The notes below the pieces were generated by a model. It did no database searches. It saw nothing but the letters and a program-made list of their open reading frames with translations, and had not been told where the DNA came from. Of a DNA stretch of 64,000 bases, positions 1-7,903 are shown one piece after another (the first letter of the stretch is position 1; every line of letters starts with the position of its first letter). The position numbers and the translations under genes are program-made. This stretch comes from Anaerolineales bacterium UBA2395 (GTDB taxonomy: Bacteria > Chloroflexota > Anaerolineae > Anaerolineales > Villigracilaceae): assembly GCA_002343775.1 (NCBI GenBank), contig DDSH01000007.1, forward strand, positions 153,603 through 217,602, read 5' to 3'.

Positions 1-1884
1 CTCTCAGTCACGCCAGAAGCGGCGGACGGTGAAATGCAGTCCCTTGGTTCCACCAAGCAGACCCAAGCGCGGCGTGAAGCAGCTCTACGTTTTCTCATCC
101 AACAACCTGAACCGATCAATCTTTCGTGGGTGTATGCGCAAACCGGCTGCAATCTGACTGATCTGCAGGAATTGGAAGAACGAGGTCTGATCCGGTTGTT
201 TGAAAATGAAATCTTCCGCGACCCGTTGGAAAGATTAGAGAATAGAGAATTAAAGAATGGAGAGTTGTTCACGCTTTCCCCGGAACAAGCAAGCGCGCTC
301 AATGAAATTATCAACTCGATTACTAATCATCCAATCTCTACTCTCCAATATCTCCTGTATGGCGTGACAGGTTCGGGCAAGACGGAAATTTATTTGCGGG
401 CGGCGGAGGAAACCATCAAGCAAGGAAAGCAGGTGATGATCCTCGTGCCTGAAATTGCGCTGACGCCGCAAGCCGTGCGCCGATTTTTGTCGCGCTTTCC
501 GGGGCAGGTTGGCTTGGTCCACTCGAAACTCTCTGAAGGCGAACGCTACGACACCTGGCGGCGCGCGCGCGATGGGAAGATCAATGTCATCATCGGTGCG
601 CGCTCGGCGTTGTTCTCTCCATTGAGGAATATCGGTTTGATCGTGGTGGACGAGTGCCACGATAGTTCCTACCACCAATCGGAGCCGCCGTTTTACAATG
701 CCGTGACTGCCGCGCAGGAATATGCTCAACTTTGCGGCGCGGTATGCGTGCTCGGTTCTGCCACGCCGACCGTGGAACAACGTTATCATGCCGAGCAGAA
801 TCACGTTCAAAAGTTGGAATTGCCCAATCGTGTGACCGAATCCGCGCTGCCGCCGGTGCAGGTCGTGGACATGCGCGAGGAGTTGAAGAATGGCAATCGC
901 GGAATCTTTTCACATGTACTGGTAGAGTCACTTGCGGAAGTAATCGAACGCGGCGAGCAAGCCATTGTCTATCTAAACCGGCGTGGAACAGCGACGTATA
1001 TCTTCTGCCGCGATTGCGGTACGACCTTGAAATGTCCAAACTGCGATACGCCATTGACACTGCATTTCGACGGTCAATCATCACAATCTGGGGAGCTGCG
1101 TTGTCATCACTGCAATTACACACGCCAAAAGCCCAAGACGTGTCCCAGTTGCGGAAGCAATCAGATCCGCGAATATGGCTTGGGGAGTGAGCGTGTGGAA
1201 GCCGAGGTCAAAGCCTTGTTCCCGCAGGCGCGGACGCTGCGCTGGGATTGGGATACGACCCGCCAAAAAGATGCACACGAGATCATTCTGACGCATTTCG
1301 CCAATCATCAAGCCGATGTATTGGTCGGCACGCAGATGCTGGCAAAGGGGTTGGATCTGCCGCTGGTAACGTTGGTTGGCATTGTGCTGGCGGATGTTGG
1401 CTTGAATTTGCCAGATCCGTTCGCCAACGAACGCGTCTTTCAAACGCTGACACAAGTCGCCGGACGCGCAGGACGTTCATCACGCGGGGGCAGGGTCATT
1501 ATGCAGACCTTCACGCCGGAGCAATATGCGATCCAATTCGCCGCACAGCATGATGTGAATGGATTCTTCCAGCGCGAGTTGGATTATCGCCGTCAGTTGG
1601 GGTATCCGCCGTTCGCAAAACTGGTACGGCTGGAGATGAGGAGTCAGGATCCGCTCAAGGCGGAGGCAGAGGCTCGGAAACTGGCAGACCGGCTCAAGGT
1701 CAGGTTGGAAGCGGAAGGGCGGCGTCAGACGGAATTGATCGGTCCCGTCCCATGTTTCTTTGCAAAAGAGAATGGCGAATATCGCTGGCAGATCGTTTTA
1801 CGCGGACCTGACCCCGCTTCCCTCTTGAAGGATCTGAGAGCCGACGGCTGGCGGGTGGAACTCGACCCGATAAGTTTGCTATAA
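1..1884 (+). CDS. priA: Primosomal replication restart helicase PriA (5' end outside window)
   Basis: Superfamily 2 helicase that reloads the replisome at stalled forks. The frame is open from base 1 with no stop, so the N-terminal DNA-binding part lies outside the window; the first in-window ATG (34) is probably internal. Visible are Walker A (GVTGSGKT), a Walker B box reading DECH where PriA usually has DEEH, and the family-specific eight-cysteine zinc module (CRDC, CPNC, CHHC, CPSC) inside the helicase core. These are followed by the conserved QVAGRAGR motif VI. Two short AG-rich segments around 230-272 and 318-354 flank the Walker A region and look like in-frame repeat insertions. Identification is secure; only the true start is unknown. 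Confidence 0.95.
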   Translation, partial: LSVTPEAADGEMQSLGSTKQTQARREAALRFLIQQPEPINLSWVYAQTGCNLTDLQELEERGLIRLFENEIFRDPLERLENRELKNGELFTLSPEQASALNEIINSITNHPISTLQYLLYGVTGSGKTEIYLRAAEETIKQGKQVMILVPEIALTPQAVRRFLSRFPGQVGLVHSKLSEGERYDTWRRARDGKINVIIGARSALFSPLRNIGLIVVDECHDSSYHQSEPPFYNAVTAAQEYAQLCGAVCVLGSATPTVEQRYHAEQNHVQKLELPNRVTESALPPVQVVDMREELKNGNRGIFSHVLVESLAEVIERGEQAIVYLNRRGTATYIFCRDCGTTLKCPNCDTPLTLHFDGQSSQSGELRCHHCNYTRQKPKTCPSCGSNQIREYGLGSERVEAEVKALFPQARTLRWDWDTTRQKDAHEIILTHFANHQADVLVGTQMLAKGLDLPLVTLVGIVLADVGLNLPDPFANERVFQTLTQVAGRAGRSSRGGRVIMQTFTPEQYAIQFAAQHDVNGFFQRELDYRRQLGYPPFAKLVRLEMRSQDPLKAEAEARKLADRLKVRLEAEGRRQTELIGPVPCFFAKENGEYRWQIVLRGPDPASLLKDLRADGWRVELDPISLL

Positions 1885-1915
1885 TCAAATTACAACTTAA
1901 CTAGGAGCGTGCGGT

Positions 1916-2809
1916 ATGCAAAGTTTCTCACGTGGATGGTCGTTTCTTAAACAAGCATGGGGCATGGCATTCAAGGACAGGGATTTGCTGAAGCCTTCCA
2001 TTTATGCGCTGGTGATCGGAATGATCCTTTCGGCGCTTGGCATTGTACCCATTATCATTGCCGCTTTTCTTTTGGGGGATCTTGCCAATATTGTGATCTA
2101 TATTCTGGGTGCGGTGATGGTCTTTGTGCAGTTCGTGGTGACGTATATATTTTCAGGCATGACCATTTACCTGATCTATGGATATCTTTCGGAAGGTGAT
2201 GGTCGCATGGACAAGGCATGGGCGATCGTGCGCCGCGATTTTTTCGACATTCTGACCCTGGCGGCAGTTTCGACGGTTGTCAACTTGATCCGCAACGCCG
2301 CTCGAAAAAATAACAATCGCGGGATGGTTGCAAACCTTGCCCGTTCGGCGACCGGGCTACTCGATGTGCTTTGGACACAAGCTGCGTACCTGATCCTGCC
2401 TGCCATGATCATCGACGATCTAAATCTCAAGGATGGCGCGCAGCGGGTGTGGAAGATCACCAAAGAAAATCTGCTGTTGATCGGCATCAGCACGGTGGGA
2501 GTGCGCTTCGTGGCGGGATTGATCAGCTTCGTGTTCGGCTTGGTCGGTTTGGTGCTCGCTTTCGCCATTGGGGGCGGACTGGCTTTCGTCTCCGGCGGGA
2601 ATGTGACCGTTTCGATCATTGGGATCGCCATCGGCGCCCTGGTCTTCTTCGCGTTCGTGATGGTGGCAAGTGTGTTCAGTTCCTACACCAGCACGGCATA
2701 TCACACCTGCCTGTATATCTGGGCGCGCGATGCGGAAAAAGCCGTGGCGGAAGGCAGGGAAATTTCGCAGGTGGCGGCTCCCGCTCCGCTGGCGGCGGCA
2801 CTGGCGTAG
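1916..2809 (+). CDS. DUF6159-like multi-pass membrane protein
   Basis: Integral membrane protein of 297 residues with about six hydrophobic segments (roughly residues 28-55, 60-90, 105-125, 150-168, 192-220 and 228-255). The short N-terminal amphipathic stretch with FSRGWSFLKQAW and the overall plan resemble the DUF6159 family, whose function is unknown. The start is supported by AGGAG (1902-1906) ahead of the ATG, and a TATAAT-like box overlaps the end of priA. It stands alone and is closed by a terminator. Assignment to the family is from memory of its N-terminal pattern, not a search. Confidence 0.7.
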   Translation: MQSFSRGWSFLKQAWGMAFKDRDLLKPSIYALVIGMILSALGIVPIIIAAFLLGDLANIVIYILGAVMVFVQFVVTYIFSGMTIYLIYGYLSEGDGRMDKAWAIVRRDFFDILTLAAVSTVVNLIRNAARKNNNRGMVANLARSATGLLDVLWTQAAYLILPAMIIDDLNLKDGAQRVWKITKENLLLIGISTVGVRFVAGLISFVFGLVGLVLAFAIGGGLAFVSGGNVTVSIIGIAIGALVFFAFVMVASVFSSYTSTAYHTCLYIWARDAEKAVAEGREISQVAAPAPLAAALA

Positions 2810-2820
2810 TCCTCTTTTCT

Positions 2821-2854
2821 GACCCCGAAGGTTCGAACCCTTTGGGGTCTTTTT
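2821..2854 (+). terminator. Intrinsic terminator after the DUF6159-like gene
   Basis: GACCCC and AAGG pair with CCTT and GGGGTC around a short TTCGAA loop, followed directly by five T. The next gene's -10 box begins three bases later. Confidence 0.85.
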
Positions 2855-2856
2855 GA

Positions 2857-2868
2857 TACAATAGGCAC
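2857..2868 (+). promoter_or_regulatory. -10 box for a probably leaderless transcript
   Basis: TACAAT (2857-2862) is followed after six bases by the ATG at 2869, with no room for a ribosome binding site. No convincing -35 box is seen. The same spacing recurs at several other genes in the window. Confidence 0.55.
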
Positions 2869-3390
2869 ATGAAACCCGAACCCCGACGCCGCGAGTTAGT
2901 CACATGGGAGGAATTGGATAAGTTGATCGATCATCTAATTCCCCAATTCCGACGCGAATTTACCGCGATGGTCTTGATCACACGCGGGGGCATCATCCCC
3001 GGCGGGATGCTGGCGGAAGCGATGAACATCACCCACATCCTCACCGCCGCGGTGGATTTCCCGGCACAGACTCAAAGCGAGCAGACATCCGCTTTTATGG
3101 CGTGGCCCGAGTTCATCCAGTTCCCCGCCGACGACAAGTTGCGCGGTCGCCCCACTCTTATTGTTGACGATGTTTGGGGGTCAGGTCGCACCATCACCGC
3201 GGTCAAGAACCGCGTTTCGGCGGCAGGCGGCTTCCCTGAAACTTGCGTGCTGCATTTCAATCCATATCGCAATCTGTTTGGCAACGCCCGCCCGGACTAT
3301 TATTCCGCGATCACCGATGCGTTCATCGTCTATCCGTGGGAGATCGACCGTGGCGCAGACCAGGTGTTCCTTGGACATTTGAGTCCATGA
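2869..3390 (+). CDS. Phosphoribosyltransferase domain protein
   Basis: Type I phosphoribosyltransferase fold of 173 residues. The PRPP-binding signature VDDVWGSGRT lies near residues 98-107, preceded by a hydrophobic strand, and an early ITRGGIIPGG loop matches the family's PPi loop. Such stand-alone proteins in bacteria are often called hypoxanthine/guanine or xanthine phosphoribosyltransferases, but the hood region that sets base preference is not diagnostic here, so the substrate is left open. Its stop overlaps the start of the Crp-like gene (ATGA), so the two are probably co-transcribed. Translation is probably leaderless. Confidence 0.85.
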   Translation: MKPEPRRRELVTWEELDKLIDHLIPQFRREFTAMVLITRGGIIPGGMLAEAMNITHILTAAVDFPAQTQSEQTSAFMAWPEFIQFPADDKLRGRPTLIVDDVWGSGRTITAVKNRVSAAGGFPETCVLHFNPYRNLFGNARPDYYSAITDAFIVYPWEIDRGADQVFLGHLSP

Positions 3391-4070
3391 AGATCATCGA
3401 GACCTCATTTAAAAAGAAGGTCGAAGCGTTGCGGGAAAATGAATACTTCGACGACCTGCCTGAGGGCATGTTAAAGGAGATTGCCGAACATACCCACTTG
3501 CGCGAATACCAACGCGGAGATGTCATGTTTTGGGAAGGAGATCCCTGCGACGGATTGTTCATTATCGAGCAGGGCAGCGCCAAAATTTACCGCCTCTCTC
3601 CTCAGGGACGGCAATACATTGTCCGAATCCTTCAAGAAAAAGATACCTTTGCCGAAGTACCCGCGTTCGATGAGGGCACCAACCCGGTCAATGTGGAGGC
3701 GTTGGAGACCTGCCGTGTGTGGGTCATCAACAGCGGAAAACTTCACGAACTCGTCAAGAGCCACCCGGAATTTGCCCACAAGGTACTAGCGAACTTCGGC
3801 AGGATGCTGCGCGGGATGGTGCAAAAGGTCAGTGAGATGGCGTTCTATCAGGTCACGCATCGGCTGGCGCGGTTGATCGCGGAGATGCCGGAGGATAGGA
3901 GTGGTCCACATTGGACGCAGGAGCAAATTGCAGCGAGGCTGGGGACGGTCCGCGAGGTGGTGGCGCGTTCGATGAAGGAATTGGAGCGCAGCGGTGCGAT
4001 CAAGGTGGAGGACAGGCGCATTCATATCATCGACAAGGATATTTTCAATCAGTGGGCACAGCCTAACTAA
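3387..4070 (+). CDS. Crp/Fnr family transcriptional regulator
   Basis: Cyclic-nucleotide-binding beta-roll (about residues 20-130), long dimerisation helix, then a winged helix-turn-helix (about 165-220), 227 residues in all. The recognition helix reads VREVVARSM, keeping the R-E-x-x-x-R spacing that E. coli CRP uses to read TGTGA half-sites. The N-terminal cysteine cluster of oxygen-sensing FNR is absent, so an iron-sulfur sensor is unlikely; the effector is unknown. The start at 3387 overlaps the preceding stop and is favoured over upstream in-frame codons inside the phosphoribosyltransferase gene. A near-consensus CRP-type site lies in front of nrfH 2.5 kb away, making this protein a candidate regulator of that operon (inference). 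Confidence 0.9.
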   Translation: MKIIETSFKKKVEALRENEYFDDLPEGMLKEIAEHTHLREYQRGDVMFWEGDPCDGLFIIEQGSAKIYRLSPQGRQYIVRILQEKDTFAEVPAFDEGTNPVNVEALETCRVWVINSGKLHELVKSHPEFAHKVLANFGRMLRGMVQKVSEMAFYQVTHRLARLIAEMPEDRSGPHWTQEQIAARLGTVREVVARSMKELERSGAIKVEDRRIHIIDKDIFNQWAQPN

Positions 4071-4073
4071 AAA

Positions 4074-4105
4074 AGAGCGCGGTTTTGAAGCCGCGCTCTT
4101 TTTTT
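4074..4105. terminator. Bidirectional intrinsic terminator
   Basis: AGAGCGCGG (4074-4082) pairs perfectly with CCGCGCTCT (4091-4099), with A-runs on the left and T-runs on the right. It ends the crp-like gene on plus and the convergent lipoprotein gene on minus. Confidence 0.9.
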
Positions 4106-4553
4106 ATTCCAACACTTCAAAATTGGAGACCTGCAAGGACAGTTCGTCATCGGCGATCTGCTGGGAATGGTCTATGTACGCTTCAACTGGGAAGCCGTAA
4201 AGAGGATCGTAACTCACAGTGATCTGCTCGGCTCCGCTGGCGGTATCCTCTTCGAGGGAGGCAAAGAGGCGGTCGAGAGTCGCATATTTCATAAAGAGCT
4301 CGTGGTTCGGGTCCGTCTCATCAACCAGACCACCGGTTGCCTTGGTGATCGAAACGACTTCGCCGTCCTGCACCTCGATGGTCAGCGGTATTTCATCGCG
4401 GAATACACAGAAGCAGCCGATCCAAAGATCATACTTGTAATGAGAAATGTCCGCGTCCTGCCAGATGGCGAGGTTTTGCTCGAACTCGGATTGTGGCACG
4501 GACGAACAGGCGGCAAGCAGTAAAACCAGGGTGAGATACATTATTCTTTTCAT
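4104..4553 (-). CDS. Small DUF6174-like lipoprotein
   Basis: Predicted lipoprotein of 149 residues. A basic start and hydrophobic stretch end in LLAAC, a typical lipobox, so the mature protein begins at Cys. The rest contains a CFC motif in WIGCFC and alternating polar and hydrophobic strands resembling the DUF6174 family of secreted proteins of unknown role. The ATG at 4553 is chosen over an upstream in-frame start because it is followed by a complete signal peptide and preceded by AAGGAG (complement of 4559-4564) five bases away. It lies downstream of nrfA but is separated from it by a terminator. Confidence 0.7.
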   Translation of the reverse strand: MKRIMYLTLVLLLAACSSVPQSEFEQNLAIWQDADISHYKYDLWIGCFCVFRDEIPLTIEVQDGEVVSITKATGGLVDETDPNHELFMKYATLDRLFASLEEDTASGAEQITVSYDPLYGFPVEAYIDHSQQIADDELSLQVSNFEVLE

Positions 4554-4602
4554 TCTTTCTCCTTGTAGGGATTGACGCTCGTAACCGAATGTTTGTTCCA
4601 CA

Positions 4603-4640
4603 AATAAAAACTCCCCCGCCAGTACTACTGACGGGGGAAG
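4603..4640 (-). terminator. Intrinsic terminator of nrfHA
   Basis: On the minus strand CCCCCGTCAGTA pairs with TACTGGCGGGGG and is followed by a T-rich tail. It lies just beyond the nrfA stop. Confidence 0.9.
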
Positions 4641-4655
4641 TAACACCTGCTTCTT

Positions 4656-5999
4656 TTACGGGTTTGGTTCGGCGTAGTATGTATCGACCGCCAGCAGCGA
4701 CAGGTCGTTTACAGACTGCGCAGCAAGCATCTGGGCTTGGCGGGCAAGGTCGGTGGATTTTGCCAGCACTTCAAGGGCGTATTCGGGGTTGTGGAAGCCC
4801 GTTGAATTTTCCGCAGAGATGAAGTCCCACATGAATTGCGATTCGCGGTGCAGTTTGCGGGCCTGGTCAAGCAACTCTACGTCTGCATCGGGATTGGCGG
4901 CTGCGATCTTGATGGCATTGATGGCGTCGATGATGGCATCTTCCGTGTTGATCTTGGTCTCCGCCACCTGCTGCTGGATGAGCGCAACCCGCTCCAGCAC
5001 ATATTCGGTGTTGGTGTGACACTGACCGCAGGCTTCTTCGGGGTTCAGCAGCGGGCTGTGAACATCGTGCGAAGAGTACTTGCTGGCACCGTCACGCACA
5101 TAGGGCATGTGACAGTCGGAACAGGAAACGCCTGCTTCGAAATGCGTGCTGTTGGCGGTGAAGAATTCAAACTCGGGGTGCTGCGCCTTGAGCATGGGGG
5201 TGCTGGTCTCGGGGTAGGTCCAGTCCGAGAAGCCGACTTCCTCGTAGTATGCGATCATATCTTCGACCTTCGTACCGTTATCCCACGGGAAGGTCAGATA
5301 TTTGCCTTCACCTGCGAAGTAATATTCTACGTGGCAGTTGGCGCAAACGACCGTGCGCATTTCCTGACGGGTGAAGGTTGTCCAATCCTTGCCCTGGCGT
5401 TCAAACGCCTCTTCCAGCGCAGGGTTGGTGACAATCAGGCGCATGGTTTCGGCTTCGTGACAGTTGGCGCAGCCGATGGGCTCGGTGACATGTTCACCCA
5501 ATTCCACGAAAGACATGGCATCGTAGGCTTCCATGCCCAGTTCCGCCCACAGACCTGGATTGGAGGAGGACTTACAGGAATAGCAGGTACCCGGGGTGCG
5601 CTTCGGGTCATTTACATCCAGATTGAGGCGTTTCGTCTTTTCCACATCTTTCAAAGCATTGGCATGACCGCGGTCGTCATTGTAATCCTTGCTGAATGGC
5701 ATCCCCGCAAACAGGATCACCTGACGCGGGTCGCGTTCCAGCCATGAAAATTCCGAAGAGCCGCCATAGGTAGTATCCACGTTGTTGGTTTCGGTCTTCA
5801 AAAACGAATGGTACTGATTGGGGTAATTAATGCCCCATCTGGCAGAATCAGGTTCCATTTCCGCGATCTCTACCAACGGCTGAATGGTGCGTACTTCAGT
5901 GGGCTGGTTCTGGATATAGACCATGACGCCGATCAACACGGCGGCAAGTACGATCACCAATCCAGCAAGAATGAGGGTTGTATAGTTTTTCATGGGCAT
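4656..5999 (-). CDS. nrfA: Ammonia-forming cytochrome c nitrite reductase, catalytic subunit NrfA
   Basis: Pentahaem enzyme that reduces nitrite to ammonium with six electrons, outside the cytoplasmic membrane. The protein has 447 residues with one N-terminal membrane segment (about 8-28). The five haem sites are visible: the active-site CYSCK (Cys139-Lys143, with lysine as the distinctive ligand), then CANCH (177-181), CANCH (219-223), CSDCH (293-297) and CGQCH (324-328). The third site is followed by the VEYYF stretch that supplies the conserved tyrosine near the calcium site. It follows nrfH by five bases, forming an nrfHA operon with the electron-donating subunit. This implies dissimilatory nitrite reduction to ammonium or nitrite detoxification. 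Confidence 0.97.
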   Translation of the reverse strand: MPMKNYTTLILAGLVIVLAAVLIGVMVYIQNQPTEVRTIQPLVEIAEMEPDSARWGINYPNQYHSFLKTETNNVDTTYGGSSEFSWLERDPRQVILFAGMPFSKDYNDDRGHANALKDVEKTKRLNLDVNDPKRTPGTCYSCKSSSNPGLWAELGMEAYDAMSFVELGEHVTEPIGCANCHEAETMRLIVTNPALEEAFERQGKDWTTFTRQEMRTVVCANCHVEYYFAGEGKYLTFPWDNGTKVEDMIAYYEEVGFSDWTYPETSTPMLKAQHPEFEFFTANSTHFEAGVSCSDCHMPYVRDGASKYSSHDVHSPLLNPEEACGQCHTNTEYVLERVALIQQQVAETKINTEDAIIDAINAIKIAAANPDADVELLDQARKLHRESQFMWDFISAENSTGFHNPEYALEVLAKSTDLARQAQMLAAQSVNDLSLLAVDTYYAEPNP

Positions 6000-6004
6000 T
6001 CTCC

Positions 6005-6490
6005 TTACTTGGTCGGATAAAGATTAGAGTCTTGATAGGGTACGCCGGAAGCGCCGCGTAAACCATGCGCAACATCACGATGACAATCCCAGCAATAACG
6101 GTCGAATGGCTGCTCCCCCATCATTACCGTTTCCACCGCATCTTGATGACAGTGGATGCAATTCTCCTGCACGATTTCCTTCGTTTTCTCCTCGGCGCGG
6201 ATCATGACCGGGATGTTGCCGGTCACGAAGGCGTATGTATCCTTCGCCCCCTGTCGTCCCTTTTCCATGTAATACACGACGAGGTTGTCGTGAGGCAGGT
6301 GGCAGTCGGTGCATTTCGCAAATTTCGAATGCCCGCCGTGATACCAGTTCTCGTACTGGGAATCCATTGTGTGGCAATTCGCGCAGGTCTCCGGCGCGCT
6401 CCCGCCGTATGATGCGGCATCGGACACGAGGGCGAAATAACCCAAAGCGAGTACCGCGACTACGATGGCAATGATTGGAAGTTTGGACAT
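6005..6490 (-). CDS. nrfH: Tetrahaem quinol dehydrogenase subunit NrfH
   Basis: NapC/NirT-family membrane-anchored cytochrome that takes electrons from the quinol pool and passes them to NrfA. One N-terminal membrane helix (about 4-24) precedes four haem-binding motifs: Cys36-His40 in CANCHTM, whose trailing Met is typical of the first haem of this family, then Cys60-His64, Cys111-His115 and Cys133-His137. The length (161 residues) fits NrfH rather than the longer NapC. It is the first gene of the operon; upstream are a -10 box and a Crp-type site. Confidence 0.95.
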   Translation of the reverse strand: MSKLPIIAIVVAVLALGYFALVSDAASYGGSAPETCANCHTMDSQYENWYHGGHSKFAKCTDCHLPHDNLVVYYMEKGRQGAKDTYAFVTGNIPVMIRAEEKTKEIVQENCIHCHQDAVETVMMGEQPFDRYCWDCHRDVAHGLRGASGVPYQDSNLYPTK

Positions 6491-6521
6491 GGATTAACCT
6501 CGCATTAATTTACCTGACGCA

Positions 6522-6583
6522 ACTATAGCAAAAACTTCATAAATCTCTTGTAACTTTTGTCACAAAATAGATTAGATCTAATC
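6522..6583 (-). promoter_or_regulatory. nrfHA promoter with Crp/Fnr-type site and adjacent palindrome
   Basis: On the minus strand a TATAGT -10 box (complement of 6522-6527) lies 32 bases upstream of the nrfH start. The interrupted palindrome TTGTAACTTTTGTCACAA (6548-6565) is centred at 6556.5, about 41 bases upstream of the predicted start of transcription (near 6515). That is the position of class II Crp/Fnr activator sites. Nine of ten core bases match TGTGA-N6-TCACA. A perfect 14-base palindrome, GATTAGATCTAATC (6570-6583), lies just upstream of it. Confidence 0.65.
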
Positions 6584-6664
6584 AGTATTATGGACAAATT
6601 TACTCCAAATTAGGGAGTTTGAAAACTGACATTCATCCTTTCTTTTGAATCAACGCATTGCGAT

Positions 6665-6694
6665 AAAAAAGTCCCGCTGGTTTCCCAGCGGGAC
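6665..6694 (-). terminator. Intrinsic terminator of the PCu(A)C gene
   Basis: On minus, GTCCCGCTGG pairs with CCAGCGGGAC (6671-6694) and is followed by six T. Confidence 0.9.
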
Positions 6695-6731
6695 AAGGGA
6701 GAATGCGCCTGGCGAAGACGCAGAATCACCA

Positions 6732-7208
6732 CTACGGCATATTGTGACCGTCCATGCCGGAACCGCCCATGTCAGCAGCATCCTTTACAGGGATGGTCAG
6801 TGTGAGATCTTCATGGTTTTGGAAGTGCAACGTTAGGGTAAACTCATCCCCTACTTTTAATTCTTGCTTCAAGCCGATCAACATGATGTGATAACTTCCG
6901 GGCTTGAGTTCAATCTCCCCCCTGGCTGGCAGGTCGAACATTTCCTGTTGGATCATTTGCATGGTACCGTCTTCGCCCATTTGACTCAAATGGAGTTCGA
7001 CCGCGTTTGCCACATCCGATGAAGCGCCGATGACCGCATCATCTGCATCGGTGAAATTTTTCACCATCATGTAAGCAGCGCTGTTGCCATCCATCATTCC
7101 CGGGCGCGCCCAAAAATTATGCGCTTCAATTCCTTCACCGCCAGACATGCCGCCACAAGCACTCAAAACGAACATCCCCGCCAATATAAAGACCAAAAGT
7201 TTCTTCAT
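6732..7208 (-). CDS. PCu(A)C-family copper chaperone lipoprotein
   Basis: Extracytoplasmic copper-binding protein of the PCu(A)C (DUF461) family, which delivers Cu(I) to the CuA site of cytochrome oxidase. The 158-residue product has a lipobox (VLSAC) after the signal peptide. The family's copper ligands are recognisable: VELHLSQM with following Met residues (MQMIQQ) and HIMLIGL. A Met/His-rich tail (GMDGHNMP) may add metal sites. It lies downstream of the DeoR/NosL-like regulator on the same strand, 42 bases apart, suggesting a shared transcript and metal-linked control. Confidence 0.9.
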   Translation of the reverse strand: MKKLLVFILAGMFVLSACGGMSGGEGIEAHNFWARPGMMDGNSAAYMMVKNFTDADDAVIGASSDVANAVELHLSQMGEDGTMQMIQQEMFDLPARGEIELKPGSYHIMLIGLKQELKVGDEFTLTLHFQNHEDLTLTIPVKDAADMGGSGMDGHNMP

Positions 7209-7250
7209 TTCCTTCTTCTCCTTCTTCCTTTGTCGTTTAAGAAATTAGAT

Positions 7251-7823
7251 TTACATGCCATGTGTATGCATGTGCATCATCTCGCGCAAATGCTGCAGTG
7301 CCTCTTGCATATCGACCAGTTTGCCGCCAAACCCTTTTTGGAATTTTTCCGCATCCTGCAAGGAACCAAAACTGAGAATGCTCGGCACGCAACAAATACT
7401 GACCTCACTCCCCATCAAGTAATATGCCTGATTGGCACTGACCATGTGCCCATGTAAAAAATCGACCGCCATCGACTGCCACGCCTTGCTCTCACGGCTT
7501 TGGATCATCAAGCCACAATGCGAGCAACAGGCTCGTTTTTGTTCGCCATTTTCCAATCTGACAAGAAACAAGGTCCGCTCTGAAACGGGTTTCCCGCACA
7601 TGTCGCATGTTTCCGCGACAGCCGTCGGTTGCACCCGGTTTGCCAGTACGACACCACCGTGTTTCTTTTGAACCCGTCCAGCGGCTTCAAGTTTGTTCAG
7701 GTCGCGGTGAACAGTCATATTGGAAACGCCAAGAACATCCACCAGATCCTGGATGGATGCACTGCCATTCTTTTGTAGATATTCAAGGATTTTGGTTTCG
7801 CGGTCTAAGGACGAGTGAGGCAT
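7251..7823 (-). CDS. DeoR-type HTH regulator fused to a Cys-rich NosL-like domain
   Basis: The N-terminus (about residues 8-58) is a DeoR-type winged helix: ILEYLQKNG, the SNMTVHRDL recognition helix, then KKHGGVVL. The C-terminal part carries CDMC (73-76), CCSHC (99-103) and CC (144-145). It also has a stretch with AYYLMGSE and FGGKLVDMQEAL that resembles NosL-type copper-binding proteins, and it ends in a Met/His tail (MMHMHTHGM). This suggests a metal-responsive repressor in which a copper-binding module replaces the usual sugar-phosphate sensor. Repeats of TTGTTATAT overlap its own promoter, indicating autoregulation. The HTH class is certain; copper as ligand is inferred from the domain and the neighbouring copper chaperone. 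Confidence 0.8.
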   Translation of the reverse strand: MPHSSLDRETKILEYLQKNGSASIQDLVDVLGVSNMTVHRDLNKLEAAGRVQKKHGGVVLANRVQPTAVAETCDMCGKPVSERTLFLVRLENGEQKRACCSHCGLMIQSRESKAWQSMAVDFLHGHMVSANQAYYLMGSEVSICCVPSILSFGSLQDAEKFQKGFGGKLVDMQEALQHLREMMHMHTHGM

Positions 7824-7870
7824 TTGTTATATTTTGTTATATCTAACAAGAATTGACGTAATATAACAAA
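7824..7870 (-). promoter_or_regulatory. Repeated operator upstream of the DeoR/NosL-like regulator
   Basis: TTGTTATAT occurs twice ten bases apart (7824-7832 and 7834-7842), and its inverted copy ATATAACAA lies at 7861-7869. The cluster abuts the start codon and occupies the promoter region, as expected for DeoR-family autoregulation. Confidence 0.6.
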
Positions 7871-7903
7871 CTTGACCGGAATTTATCAAGATGACATTTG
7901 TCA

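Noticed and set aside
4836..5747. Long open frame opposite nrfA (303 codons)
   Set aside because: It is fully antisense to the pentahaem nrfA gene, whose five haem motifs prove the coding strand; the product has no recognisable features.
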